Assembly (NCBI RefSeq): GCF_030499515.1
Contig: NZ_JASTWJ010000001.1
Location: forward strand, 9,962,001-10,026,000
Length of the DNA: 64,000 bases
DNA from: Streptomyces sp. DT2A-34
Lineage (GTDB): Bacteria > Actinomycetota > Actinomycetes > Streptomycetales > Streptomycetaceae
Reading direction: 5' to 3'
Part shown: in pieces, positions 26,169 through 35,139 of the stretch
How positions within the stretch are numbered: position 1 is the first letter of the stretch
How the letters are laid out: each line of letters begins with the position of its first letter
Made by a program: the position numbers and the translations under genes
The notes under the pieces: model-generated
Told to the model about the DNA's origin: nothing
Database searches by the model: none
Seen by the model: only the letters and a program-made list of their open reading frames with translations

Positions 26169-26972
26169 ATGGCCGTGCAACCTCAAGGGACCCCCTGTTG
26201 GGCCGACGCGATGTTCAGCGACGTCGAGGGAGCCAAGAACTTCTACGGCGACGTCCTCGGCTGGACCTTCGGCGAGGCGTCGTCGGAGTACGGCAACTAC
26301 ACCCAGGCGTACGCGAACGGCAAGGCCGCCGCCGCGGTGGTCCCGCCCATGCCGGGCCAGGAGGGCATGTCCCAGTGGTGCCTCTACTTCGCCTCCTCCG
26401 ACGTCGCCGCGACCGCCGCCACGATCCGTGAGAACGGCGGCGAGATCCTGATGGAGCCGATGGCGGTCGGCGACTTCGGCAGCATGTGCCTGGCGCGCGA
26501 CCCCGGCGGCGTCGTCTTCGGTGTCTGGCAGGCCGGCGCCCACGAGGGCTTCGAAACGGCGATGGACGAGGCCGGCGCCTTCTGCTGGGCGGAGGTCTTC
26601 ACTCGCGAACCGGAGAAGTCCGACACCTTCTTCCCCGCCGTCTTCGGCTACGGGCAGCAGCAGATGGAGGACGACGCGATCGACTTCCGCCTCTACACCC
26701 TCGGCAAGGAGACCATGGCCCTGGGCCGGATGAAGATGACCGACGACTTCCCGCCCGAGGTCCCGCCCTACATCAACGTCTACTTCAACGTCCCCGACTG
26801 CGACGACGCCGTCGCCAAGGCCACCAAGCTCGGCGGCGTGCTGCGCTTCGGCCCGATGAGCAGCCCCTTCGGCCGGTTCGCGGCGCTGAGCGACCCGCAG
26901 GGTGCGAACTTCTCGGTGATCGACACCGGCACGACCGAGGGCGAGATGCCCAAGCTCAGCGACGTCTCCTGA
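26169..26972 (+). CDS. Two-domain VOC-family protein
   Basis: 267 residues made of two vicinal-oxygen-chelate modules. The first starts GTPCWADAMFSDVEGAKNFYGDVLGWTFGE (near residue 7) and ends RDPGGVVFGVWQAG; the second starts AFCWAEVFTREPEKSDTFFPAVFGY and ends LSDPQGANFSVID. It resembles the actinobacterial CFP30B/hydrolase-type glyoxalases found in many Streptomyces. Substrate unknown. A -10-like TAGCGT lies about 45 bases upstream. Confidence 0.87.
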   Translation: MAVQPQGTPCWADAMFSDVEGAKNFYGDVLGWTFGEASSEYGNYTQAYANGKAAAAVVPPMPGQEGMSQWCLYFASSDVAATAATIRENGGEILMEPMAVGDFGSMCLARDPGGVVFGVWQAGAHEGFETAMDEAGAFCWAEVFTREPEKSDTFFPAVFGYGQQQMEDDAIDFRLYTLGKETMALGRMKMTDDFPPEVPPYINVYFNVPDCDDAVAKATKLGGVLRFGPMSSPFGRFAALSDPQGANFSVIDTGTTEGEMPKLSDVS

Positions 26973-27019
26973 ACGGCTCCGCGACCTGGCACCCGGCCCG
27001 CCCATGGCATGATCGGCGC

Positions 27020-27700
27020 ATGCGTGAACGAGTTGTGGCCGCGTGCGACGGGGCTTCGAAGGGAAACCCCGGGCCGGCGGGCTGGGCCTGGGTCGTCGCC
27101 GACGGCAAGGAGACTCCTACTCGGTGGGAGGCGGGCCCGCTTGGCAGGGCCACCAACAACGTCGCGGAACTCACCGCACTGGAACGCCTGCTCACGGCGA
27201 CCGACCCCGGCGTACCGCTGGAGATCCGGATGGACTCGCAGTACGCCATGAAGGCCGTCACCACCTGGCTGCCGGGCTGGAAGCGCAACGGCTGGAAGAC
27301 GTCCGCCGGCAAGCCGGTCGCCAACCAGGACCTGGTCGTGCGCATCGACGAACTGCTCGACGGCCGCACCGTCGAGTTCCGCTACGTCCCCGCCCACCAG
27401 GTCGACGGCGACCCGCTGAACGACTTCGCCGACCGCGCCGCCAGCCAGGCGGCCACCGTCCAGGAACCCGCGGGCAGCGGCCTCGGCTCACCCGAGCCGC
27501 CGCCCTCCCCGGACACCCCGTCGGCCAAGGCCCCGCGCCGCAAGGCGGCGGCGACCCGGAAGAACGGCAGTTCCTCCCGCACCATCAAGGCCAAGTTCCC
27601 CGGCCGCTGCATCTGCGGCCGCGGCTACGCGGCGGGCGAGCCCATCGCCAAGAACCCCCAGGGCTGGGGCCACCCGGACTGCCGTACCGCCGAGGCCTGA
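27020..27700 (+). CDS. rnhA: Ribonuclease H with C-terminal zinc-ribbon-like tail
   Basis: 226 residues. RNase H1 core: ACDGASKGNPGPAGWAWVV (first catalytic Asp), NNVAELTALERLL (Glu), RMDSQYAMKAV (Asp) and VPAHQVDGDPLNDFADRAA. It cleaves RNA in RNA-DNA hybrids. A low-complexity linker (about 145-185) leads to a small Cys/His module FPGRCICGRGYAAGEPIAKNPQGWGHPDC that may bind zinc or nucleic acid. This tail is not part of E. coli RNase HI. ATG at 27020. Confidence 0.9.
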   Translation: MRERVVAACDGASKGNPGPAGWAWVVADGKETPTRWEAGPLGRATNNVAELTALERLLTATDPGVPLEIRMDSQYAMKAVTTWLPGWKRNGWKTSAGKPVANQDLVVRIDELLDGRTVEFRYVPAHQVDGDPLNDFADRAASQAATVQEPAGSGLGSPEPPPSPDTPSAKAPRRKAAATRKNGSSSRTIKAKFPGRCICGRGYAAGEPIAKNPQGWGHPDCRTAEA

Positions 27701-27720
27701 CGGGCCGTCCCTACGGTGTC

Positions 27721-28545
27721 TCAGGCCGCGTCGAACGTGTAGTGCGCGGTGTGGTCCAGCAGGTCGGCGGGACGCACGTCGTTCCACGGCTTCATCGTGT
27801 CGCCCAGGTCGACCACGTTCGGCGTCCCGGCGGCCGGCAGATAGGCCGAGCCGGGGTGCCGCCGCTGCCACTCCGCCCACAGCTTGTCTATGTAGGCGTG
27901 GTGCAGCCAGAACACCGGGTCGTTGGGCGACACACCGGTCGCCATCTGCCCGCCGACCCAGACATGGACCCGGTTGTGCAGATTGACGCCGCGCCAGCCT
28001 TCGAGGTGGTTGCGGAAACCGTCCGACCCGCTGTTCCAGGGCGCCATGTCGTACGTCGCCATGGCGAGCACGGACTCCACCTCGGCCCGGGTCGGCAGCT
28101 CCCGTACGGCCGCGCCGAGCGAGCGGCGCAGAAACGTACGGCCGTCGACGCGCACGTTGATCGGCCAGTTGCCGGTGGACGCGGCGAACGGCCCGTCCAT
28201 CACCTGCCCGTCCCGGCTGCGCCCGGTGCCGCCGAGGAAGTCGGGAGCCCACAGCGAGGACCGTATCGAGCGGTCGGTGCTCCAGTCCCAGTACGGCAGC
28301 GCGACCGAGGCGTCGACCTCCTGCAACGCGCGCTCGAACTCCAGCAGGAATCTGCGGTGCCAGGGCAGGAAGGACGGTGAACGGTGGCCGACGCGCTCGC
28401 CGTTGTCGGTGTCACCGACGATGAAGGCGTTGTGGGTCGTGACGAACGCGTCGTAGCGGCCGCTGCGCTTCAGCTCCAGGAGGGCGGCGACGAACCGCCG
28501 CTTCTCGTCGGCGGTCAGCACGGCCTGGTTCTTGCGGACAGTCAT
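27721..28545 (-). CDS. melC2: Tyrosinase MelC2 (monophenol monooxygenase)
   Basis: 274 residues, full length and nearly identical in pattern to S. antibioticus MelC2. Type 3 copper centre: CuA His38, His54 and His63 (TTHNAF, GHRSPSFLPWHRRF) and CuB His190, His194 and His216 (HNRVH, HHAYID). It oxidises tyrosine and DOPA to quinones, giving melanin; it has no signal peptide and is exported with MelC1. Start ATG at 28545 as in characterised homologues, although no clear ribosome site is seen. Confidence 0.96.
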   Translation of the reverse strand: MTVRKNQAVLTADEKRRFVAALLELKRSGRYDAFVTTHNAFIVGDTDNGERVGHRSPSFLPWHRRFLLEFERALQEVDASVALPYWDWSTDRSIRSSLWAPDFLGGTGRSRDGQVMDGPFAASTGNWPINVRVDGRTFLRRSLGAAVRELPTRAEVESVLAMATYDMAPWNSGSDGFRNHLEGWRGVNLHNRVHVWVGGQMATGVSPNDPVFWLHHAYIDKLWAEWQRRHPGSAYLPAAGTPNVVDLGDTMKPWNDVRPADLLDHTAHYTFDAA

Positions 28546-28578
28546 GAGGTGCGGGTGCTCCAAAGTGCCGGGAGGGCA

Positions 28579-28616
28579 GGTCAGTTGGCGGGGAGGGCGA
28601 GGTCAGTTGGCGGGGA
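28579..28616. repeat. 16-bp direct repeat duplicating the melC1 3' end
   Basis: GGTCAGTTGGCGGGGA occurs at 28579-28594 and 28601-28616. The right copy contains the last codons and stop of melC1; the left copy lies in the melC1-melC2 gap. Confidence 0.85.
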
Positions 28617-28974
28617 AGGGCAGGAGTGCGGCGCCCTGTAGCTCGTCCACGGCGGCGCGGGCCGCGGCGCGCGGGGTGGGCACCGGGTCGTAGTGGCTGA
28701 CGACGCTGATCCAGCTGCCGTCGGCGTTGCGCATCACATGCAGCTCCACCCCGTCGACGAACACGGAGTAGCCGGCGCCGTGATGCTGGTGGCCGCCGCC
28801 CGAGGCCGGCCGGCCCTGTATCCGGCGGCCCTTGTAGACCTCGTCGAAGGACGCCGGGGCGTGGTGGTCGTGCCCGGCGGCGGACGCGGTGGGGGCGGTG
28901 AGCGTCTGGACACCGGCCGCGGTGGCGAGGGCGGCCGCGGCGGTGAGCGCACGGCGACGGCTGAGTTCCGGCAT
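28603..28974 (-). CDS. melC1: Tyrosinase cofactor/chaperone MelC1
   Basis: 123 residues. Twin-arginine signal ([17 protein letters not shown]) cleaved near ASAAG, followed by His-rich copper ligands (GHDHH, GHQHHG) and the core [20 protein letters not shown]. MelC1 loads copper into MelC2 and carries it through the Tat system. ATG at 28974 follows AGGAGG. The first gene of the mel operon, ending about 57 bases before melC2. Confidence 0.95.
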   Translation of the reverse strand: MPELSRRRALTAAAALATAAGVQTLTAPTASAAGHDHHAPASFDEVYKGRRIQGRPASGGGHQHHGAGYSVFVDGVELHVMRNADGSWISVVSHYDPVPTPRAAARAAVDELQGAALLPFPAN

Positions 28975-29320
28975 GCGGACCTCCTGGGTTGGTTCGGTTG
29001 GCGACTCCGCATGCCTATCGGGCCCGACGAGAGCGGGAGAAATCGGTCGCGAGTGGTTGGCTCCGATCAGGACAAGTCTGCACATGTCGTACAGAGTTGA
29101 ACGAAGATGATCTTTCTGTGGAGGATCACCCGGGGGCCCGGAAGCGGGAATTCCTTCTTCCGGGAATCGCGATCCGGGCAGTCCTTCGCGGGCGGACGTG
29201 TCGCCAGTGGTCTGCCTCACCGGTCGAAACTGGCGCGATCCGGAATGTCCCGGCGGAGCGCACCCGCCTTGCTACCCTGCAAAGTGTTATGACCGTTTTA
29301 GACCATTTCTAGGGGTATGT
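28975..29320. other. 346-bp divergent promoter region (melC1 / FAD monooxygenase)
   Basis: Holds the promoters of the mel operon (minus) and of the monooxygenase (plus). AT content rises in 29085-29110 and again in 29275-29315. No RNA gene is seen. No consensus promoter could be assigned confidently. Confidence 0.6.
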
Positions 29321-30532
29321 GTGAAGGTCGCCTGCGTCGGTGGCGGGCCCGCCGGCCTGTATCTGTCGATCCTGCTGAAGCTACGGGACCCGTCCCACGA
29401 CATCACCGTCCACGAGCGCGATCCGGAGGGCTCCACCTACGGCGGGGGCGTCACGTACTGGCGCGGACTGCTCGACCAGCTGCACGCGCACGACCCCGTG
29501 ACCGCTCGCGCCATCGAGGAGAGCTCGGTCCGCTGGAACGAGGGCGTCGCCCACGTCCGGGGCCGGACGACCCGCCGGTCCGGCGACACGGGGCACGGCA
29601 TCGGCCGCCACCGGCTGCTGGAGATCCTCGCCGGACGCGCCCGCTCGCTGGGCGTACGGCTGGAGTTCGAGCACGAGATCATGCCGGAGAAACTGCCCGT
29701 CGCGGACCTGGTCGTGGCGGGCGACGGCGTCCACAGCACCCTGCGCACCCAGTACGCCGACCACTTCGGTACCCGGACCAGACGCGGCCGCAACCGCTAC
29801 ATCTGGCTCGGCACCAGCAAGGTCTTCGACGCCTTCACCTTCGCCTTCGTCGAGACCGGCCACGGCTGGATCTGGTGCTACGGCTACGGCTTCGGCCCCG
29901 AAGGCAGCACCTGTGTCATCGAATGCGCCTCCGAGACCTGGACGGGCCTCGGCCTCGACACCGCGAACGAGGACGACGGGGTGGCCCTGCTGGAGAGGAT
30001 CTTCGCCGGCGTCCTCGACGGCCACCCCCTCGCCGGCCGCTCCGGCGCCGACGGCGGCGCCGAGTGGCGGACCTTCCGCACCCTCACCAACCGCACCTGG
30101 CACCGGGACAACCTCGTCCTCGTCGGCGATGCCGCCCACACCACCCACTACTCCATCGGCGCCGGCACCACCCTCGCCCTGGAGGACGCCATCGCCCTCG
30201 CCGGCGCCCTGCACGAGCACGCCGCCCTCCCGCAGGCCCTCGCCCGCTACGAACAGGAGCGCAAGCAAGCCCTGTTGTCCGTCCAGAGCGCGGCCCACTA
30301 CAGCGCCGAGTGGTACGAGAACCTGCCCCGCTACATCCGCCTGCCCCCGCAAGTGATGTTCGCCCTGCTCGGCCAGCGCCACTCGCCCCTGCTGCCGTAC
30401 CTGCCGCCCCAGCTGTACTACCGGATCGACCGGGCGGCCGGGCAGGTGGAGGCGTTGCGGCGCCTCAAGCGCCGGCTCGGTCCGAAGGTCGCGCGCACGG
30501 TGCAGGCCAGGGCGCTGGCCTCCGGCAAGTAG
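29321..30532 (+). CDS. FAD-dependent monooxygenase (aromatic hydroxylase family)
   Basis: 403 residues. The FAD Rossmann motif VACVGGGPAGLYLSILLK opens the protein, a DG motif (VVAGDGVHS) lies near residue 135, and LVLVGDAAHTTHYSIGAGTTLALEDA supplies the second FAD motif. The pattern resembles the N-terminal half of anthraniloyl-CoA and salicylyl-CoA hydroxylases and the VioD/tryptophan-hydroxylase group. Substrate not determinable. GTG start at 29321 after AGGGG; the 41-codon upstream extension is non-coding in character. Confidence 0.87.
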   Translation: MKVACVGGGPAGLYLSILLKLRDPSHDITVHERDPEGSTYGGGVTYWRGLLDQLHAHDPVTARAIEESSVRWNEGVAHVRGRTTRRSGDTGHGIGRHRLLEILAGRARSLGVRLEFEHEIMPEKLPVADLVVAGDGVHSTLRTQYADHFGTRTRRGRNRYIWLGTSKVFDAFTFAFVETGHGWIWCYGYGFGPEGSTCVIECASETWTGLGLDTANEDDGVALLERIFAGVLDGHPLAGRSGADGGAEWRTFRTLTNRTWHRDNLVLVGDAAHTTHYSIGAGTTLALEDAIALAGALHEHAALPQALARYEQERKQALLSVQSAAHYSAEWYENLPRYIRLPPQVMFALLGQRHSPLLPYLPPQLYYRIDRAAGQVEALRRLKRRLGPKVARTVQARALASGK

Positions 30533-30539
30533 CCGCACC

Positions 30540-32231
30540 TCACCGGAACAACCGGTCGAGAAGGGCGTTGCCGAACACGCCGTGCGGGTCGAGCCGGTCC
30601 AGCACCCCGGCCGCGTGCCCCCACACGTCCTCCCCGAAGGACCCGGGCACGACCGCGCCCAGCACCTCGCCGTCGCTCCAGGCGCTGTCCCTCGTATAGG
30701 CCCAGCCCTTCGACCACTCGACGCGGGTCAGGGCGTACTCGCCGTCGAAGGTGCGCAGCAGGAACCGTTCGATCTGGCTCAGGAACGCCTCCGCGTAGGG
30801 CGTCCCCGGCAGTGTCAGGATGTTCAGCCACACGACCGTGTCCCACTCGGGACGGTCCTCGCGCGGCCTGAGCGCCGACAACAGCGGGGTGCGCGCCCCG
30901 TCCACGCCGACGTCCGCCGGATCGTCGAGGCCGGTGACCCGGATCTCCACCGAGCCGTTGACCGGGAATCGGCCCCGGTCGGCGTACGCCGTGAGCCGTT
31001 CCCGGTAGAAGGCGGTGAACTCGGCGACCACGCGCTGCACTCGGTCTCGGCTGGTGAGCACCGCGTACCCGTTCGTGGCTATCCTCAGCGTCGTCGGCCG
31101 CAGACACAGCAGCGTGTTCTTGGACGGCCCCCACAGGTCCGCCGACAGCGTCGCCACGAGCCCGAGCGCGGCCGCGTCGTACTGCGCGTTGCCGAGCACC
31201 GGCGCCAGATGCCAGGCCCCGTCCGACACCATGCGCCCGACCAGCTCCGCCACCGGGCGCGGGACGTTGTCGGAGAACGGGTAGTTGTACGGCGTCGTCA
31301 CGTGCCGCGAGGTCAGCGGCCGGGTGGGGGAGACGCTCCACACCTTCAGCCACGGGAACTCGGTGAAGGCGAACCAGATCGCCTCGACGCGTCCGTCCCG
31401 GTCCAGGAAGCCCGCGAGAGTACGTCCCTCGGTGCTGCCGGGCGCGGCGAAGAGCTCGCCGGCCGGGATGTCCGTACGGCTGACGCACCGCAGGTTCGTG
31501 TTCGCGCCCACGCGCAGCACGACCTCGGTGACCAGGGAGCGGCCGAGATGGGTGAGCAGCGCGGCACAGTCCGCCTCGTCGCGGTCGTACGTCCGCAGCA
31601 CGTACGCGCCGCTGTCCTCGTCCCAGACGACGGCCGTCAGCGACAGCACGAGATTGCTCAGCGAGCCGTACGTGTGCCCGGCCGGCCGCTGTTCGCCCCG
31701 CGCCGGTACGGCGGTGCCGTGCGCGTCGATGGCCAGGGCGCCGCCCAGCGTGAGGTTGCCGGGAGCGGGCGCGGCGGTGACGCCGAGGCCGTGCTCCTCC
31801 AGGTAGGTGAGCAGGGCCTCCAGGGTGACGCCGGTGCCGACGCGCACCGAGGTCGGCGACTCCAGGGACAGGCCGGTGAGATGAGAGGCGGTGTCCACGA
31901 GAAGGACCGGGGCGTCCGACTCCGTGCCCCGCGTGATCGTCAGCGGTGACCAGCCGTGCGAGGAACCCCGGGCGCGGACTCGCCGGCCGTGCCGCCAGGC
32001 CCAGTTGACGACGCTCACCACCTGGTGGGGTCCGGCCGGTGCGCAGGCCCACAGCCCGTCGGCGGTGATCTCGCCGACCCAGTTCCGGTACGCGGAGCGG
32101 TACAGCGCCACATCCGCCGGGAAATCCGGCAACTCCTGTGCCGCGACGGCCGGATCCGCCGGGAGGAGAGTCGGTACGGCGGCCATGGCGGCGGTGCGGA
32201 GGAAACCCCTGCGGCTGAAGTCTTCGTTCAC
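30540..32231 (-). CDS. Tat-exported FAD-linked oxidase (type II cholesterol oxidase-like)
   Basis: 563 residues. A twin-arginine signal SRRGFLRTAAM with cleavage near AVAA (about residue 30), a PCMH FAD-binding domain and a cholesterol-oxidase-type substrate domain. The conserved LTLGGALAIDAHGT holds the His expected to bind FAD covalently, as in VAO-family type II cholesterol oxidases. It probably oxidises a sterol or other hydroxylated substrate outside the cytoplasm. Substrate is inferred from family only. Confidence 0.87.
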   Translation of the reverse strand: MNEDFSRRGFLRTAAMAAVPTLLPADPAVAAQELPDFPADVALYRSAYRNWVGEITADGLWACAPAGPHQVVSVVNWAWRHGRRVRARGSSHGWSPLTITRGTESDAPVLLVDTASHLTGLSLESPTSVRVGTGVTLEALLTYLEEHGLGVTAAPAPGNLTLGGALAIDAHGTAVPARGEQRPAGHTYGSLSNLVLSLTAVVWDEDSGAYVLRTYDRDEADCAALLTHLGRSLVTEVVLRVGANTNLRCVSRTDIPAGELFAAPGSTEGRTLAGFLDRDGRVEAIWFAFTEFPWLKVWSVSPTRPLTSRHVTTPYNYPFSDNVPRPVAELVGRMVSDGAWHLAPVLGNAQYDAAALGLVATLSADLWGPSKNTLLCLRPTTLRIATNGYAVLTSRDRVQRVVAEFTAFYRERLTAYADRGRFPVNGSVEIRVTGLDDPADVGVDGARTPLLSALRPREDRPEWDTVVWLNILTLPGTPYAEAFLSQIERFLLRTFDGEYALTRVEWSKGWAYTRDSAWSDGEVLGAVVPGSFGEDVWGHAAGVLDRLDPHGVFGNALLDRLFR

Positions 32232-32254
32232 GGGCTCACGCTAGGGACCGGCTT

Positions 32255-32275
32255 GACAGGCGCCGTCGGCCTGTC
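32255..32275. promoter_or_regulatory. 7-7-7 inverted repeat in a divergent promoter region
   Basis: GACAGGC and GCCTGTC flank a seven-base spacer between the oxidase (minus) and aldo/keto reductase (plus). The left arm overlaps a -35-like TTGACA at 32253-32258 and the arms could bind a shared regulator. Two copies of GATTCAC follow about 10 and 30 bases downstream. Confidence 0.4.
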
Positions 32276-32369
32276 GAGCCGATTCACCCGTGTGAGTGAC
32301 AGATTCACAGGGAGGCACGTGGAGGGGGGCCGTTCCGCGCGCCCGCATGACGAATGACACACTGACGCC

Positions 32370-33353
32370 ATGGACGAGCGTGTAATCGGTAGGTCGGGTC
32401 AGCGGGCATCCGTCGTAGGTCTCGGTACGTGGCAGCTGGGCGCCGACTGGGGGGACGTCGACGACAAGGAAGCCCTGGCGGTGCTGGAGGCGGCGGTCGA
32501 GTCGGGGGTGACCTTCTTCGACACGGCCGACGTGTACGGCGACGGGCGCAGCGAGCAGACCATCGCCGCCTTCCTGCGCGGCAGGCCCGAACTGGACATC
32601 TTCGTGGCGACCAAGATGGGCCGCCGCGTCGACCAGATCCCCGAGAACTACGTTCTCGACAACTTCCGCGCGTGGAACGACCGTTCCCGGCGCGACCTCG
32701 GCGTGGACCGCCTCGACCTGGTCCAGCTGCACTGCCCGCCGACGCCGGTCTACTCCACGGACGAGGTGTTCGACGCGCTGGACACCCTGGTCGCGGAGGA
32801 GCGCATCGCCCACTACGGCGTCAGCGTGGAGACCTGCGAGGAGGCGCTGACCGCGATCGCCCGCCCCGGCGTCGCGAGCGTGCAGATCATCCTCAACCCG
32901 TTCCGCATGAAGCCCCTGCGCGAGGTGCTGCCCGCCGCCGAGCAGGCGGGCGTCGGCATCATCGCCCGCGTCCCGCTGGCCTCCGGCCTGCTGTCGGGCA
33001 AGTACACCAAGGACACCGTCTTCCCGGCGAACGACCACCGCACCTACAACCGGCACGGCGAGTCCTTCGACCAGGGCGAGACCTTCTCCGGCGTCGACTA
33101 CGAGTCAGGTGTGGAGGCGGCCGTCGAGTTCGCCGCCCTCGCCCCCGAGGGCTTCACGCCGGCCCAGCTGGCGCTGCGCTGGATCATCCAGCAGCCGGGC
33201 GTGACCACCGTGATTCCGGGCGCCCGTTCGCCCGAGCAGGCCCGCGCCAACGCGGCCGCCGCCGCGCTGCCGGAGCTGTCCGACGCGACGCTCGCCGCGA
33301 TCGGGAGCCTCTACGACCGGCGGATCAAGGACCAGGTCGAGAACCGCTGGTAG
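32370..33353 (+). CDS. Aldo/keto reductase
   Basis: 327 residues with a complete AKR tetrad pattern: FFDTADVYGDGRSE (Asp and Tyr), VATKMGRR (Lys) and VQLHCPPTP (His), plus the cofactor tail VIPGARSPEQARANA. NADPH-dependent carbonyl reductase of unknown substrate; nearest well-known branch is the YajO/general-stress AKR group. Divergent from the Tat-exported oxidase. Confidence 0.88.
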   Translation: MDERVIGRSGQRASVVGLGTWQLGADWGDVDDKEALAVLEAAVESGVTFFDTADVYGDGRSEQTIAAFLRGRPELDIFVATKMGRRVDQIPENYVLDNFRAWNDRSRRDLGVDRLDLVQLHCPPTPVYSTDEVFDALDTLVAEERIAHYGVSVETCEEALTAIARPGVASVQIILNPFRMKPLREVLPAAEQAGVGIIARVPLASGLLSGKYTKDTVFPANDHRTYNRHGESFDQGETFSGVDYESGVEAAVEFAALAPEGFTPAQLALRWIIQQPGVTTVIPGARSPEQARANAAAAALPELSDATLAAIGSLYDRRIKDQVENRW

Positions 33354-33435
33354 ACCCGTGCGGCTCCGGGGCGGCCGGCCGCCGCTCCCGGGGCCCCGCC
33401 GTTTGAGGGTTCGGCGCCTGGGATACCCGGCCCGC

Positions 33436-33918
33436 ATGACCGAGAAGGACAGACGGACGGGACGCGACGAGACGGAGGACGAGCGGGCCGACCGTATGTG
33501 GGGCGAGCTCATCCAGGAGGTCCGGGTGGCCCAGATGGGCGTCCAGATCCTGTTCGGCTTCCTGCTCACGGTCGTCTTCACGCCGAAGTACGACACGCTC
33601 GACAACACGGACCAGACCATCTACATCGTGACGGTCGTGCTGGGTGCCGCCGCCACCGGCGCCCTGATCGGCCCCGTCTCCCTGCACCGCCTGGTGTCCG
33701 GGCGGCGCATCAAGCCGAAGGCCGTGGAGTGGGCGTCCCGGCTGACCTTCGTCGGTCTGATCCTGCTCCTCGCGACGACGGCGTGCTCGCTGCTGCTGAT
33801 CCTGCGGGTCGCCACCCACGACGGCTATGTGCCCTTCCTGGTCTCGGGAGTGGTCGTCTGGTACCTGGCGTGCTGGTTCGTGCTGCCGCTGTGGACACGC
33901 CACCGCTACACGGAGTGA
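33436..33918 (+). CDS. DUF6328-family four-helix membrane protein
   Basis: 160 residues. A charged N-terminus (TEKDRRTGRDETEDERADRMW) is followed by QEVRVAQMGVQILFGFLLTVVFTPKYD and three more membrane helices. This matches the small actinobacterial DUF6328 family. Function unknown. ATG at 33436 is preferred to the Arg/Pro-rich upstream extension. Confidence 0.8.
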   Translation: MTEKDRRTGRDETEDERADRMWGELIQEVRVAQMGVQILFGFLLTVVFTPKYDTLDNTDQTIYIVTVVLGAAATGALIGPVSLHRLVSGRRIKPKAVEWASRLTFVGLILLLATTACSLLLILRVATHDGYVPFLVSGVVVWYLACWFVLPLWTRHRYTE

Positions 33919-33981
33919 GCGGTGGCGTTCCGGGGGTGTGAGGACGGCGGCCTTCGGTCTTCGGCGGTATGAGTGCGGCGG

Positions 33982-35019
33982 CTACTGCTGCCGCGCCGTG
34001 CCGCCTCCCTGCGCCCCGCGCAGTGCCGCGATGCAGCTGGAGATGGCCTGCTGGAGCTCCTCCAACTGCTGGACCATGTCGTCCTCGACGAACTCCTGCA
34101 CATCGTCGAAGGTCAGCTCCTCGAAGACCTTCGTGGCCTTCTGCAGGCTGCTGTAGAACTTCGTCCGCCGTTCCTGCACTCGCAGCTCGGGGTCGGCCTC
34201 CACCGCCTCGGCGACGAGCGACTTCATCGTGCCGTAGGCCTCGGTGGCCCACTCGCCGGTGTCCTCGTCGTCCTCCAGTTCGTCGATCAGCGACAGGTGC
34301 CGCTCGGCCTCCTGGCGCAGGTCCACGGGCGCGTCGACGGTCTGCCCGGCCGGGGTCTTGATCTGGCCGGACTCGGCGATCTGGCGGACGTAGTCGATCC
34401 GGTCGACCGCCCGGCTCTCACTGGCGACGGCCTTCTTCAGGTCGTCGGTGCGTACGACGTCCCGCGCCAACTCGGCCTGAAGGCCGGGGTCCTCGAGGAC
34501 CCGGTCGAGGAGTGCCTGGCGGGCCGCGCGGGCGGTCGACGGGTCGGCGAGGATCGCGGCGCGCAGCGCGGTGGGGTTCTCGGCGACCTCCAGGGCCTTG
34601 GTCGGGCGGATGCCCTCGGCCTCGGCTGCCTCGGCGATGGCGGTGCCGCGCTCGGAGGTGGCGCTGTTGCGGGAGACGTAGTAGCCGAGCCACACGTCGG
34701 AGTCCGGCAGCTCCACCTCCTGGCCCGGTGCGAGCGCCTCGAACTGCGGGACGAGGCCGTCGTCGGCGGCCCGGTCCCAGGCCTTGTAGTAGCGCATGAC
34801 GCGCTCGGGGGAGCACCCGGCGAGCTCGGCGAACTCCTTCGCGGACACCTTCGGCGTCTCACCCGCGCTCTGCCCGCCGGGCCGCACGCTGCGCGCCACC
34901 ATCAGGCCGAAGGCCCAGCCTCCGGTCCGCGCGTAGACCCCGAACTCGCGCGCGTCGCGGGCGACGAGGTCGGACAGGGGCACGGGGGACGTCTCGGACG
35001 GGACGATCGCCAGGCTCAC
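33982..35019 (-). CDS. Unknown protein with HTH-like segment and coiled-coil C-terminus
   Basis: 345 residues, acidic, not recognised as a named family. A possible helix-turn-helix lies near residues 47-75 (VSAKEFAELAGCSPERVMRYYKAW), loosely like ParB/KorB-type motifs. The middle is helical with repeated Ala/Glu; the C-terminal 60 residues are strongly helical and end in a Gln/Glu coiled coil (DDMVQQLEELQQAISSCI). No signal or membrane segment. GTG start at 35019 follows AGGAGAG. A DNA-binding or scaffold role is only a guess. Confidence 0.7.
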   Translation of the reverse strand: MSLAIVPSETSPVPLSDLVARDAREFGVYARTGGWAFGLMVARSVRPGGQSAGETPKVSAKEFAELAGCSPERVMRYYKAWDRAADDGLVPQFEALAPGQEVELPDSDVWLGYYVSRNSATSERGTAIAEAAEAEGIRPTKALEVAENPTALRAAILADPSTARAARQALLDRVLEDPGLQAELARDVVRTDDLKKAVASESRAVDRIDYVRQIAESGQIKTPAGQTVDAPVDLRQEAERHLSLIDELEDDEDTGEWATEAYGTMKSLVAEAVEADPELRVQERRTKFYSSLQKATKVFEELTFDDVQEFVEDDMVQQLEELQQAISSCIAALRGAQGGGTARQQ

Positions 35020-35139
35020 GGATGACTCTCCTGTACAGGCTGCTGGGAAGGCGAAAACGCAGACCAGCAGCCTATGGCACCCGCGGACGATGCTCCGCCG
35101 CATCCGGCGCCGCCCCGTGCAGCCGGAGTGGACGTGCGG

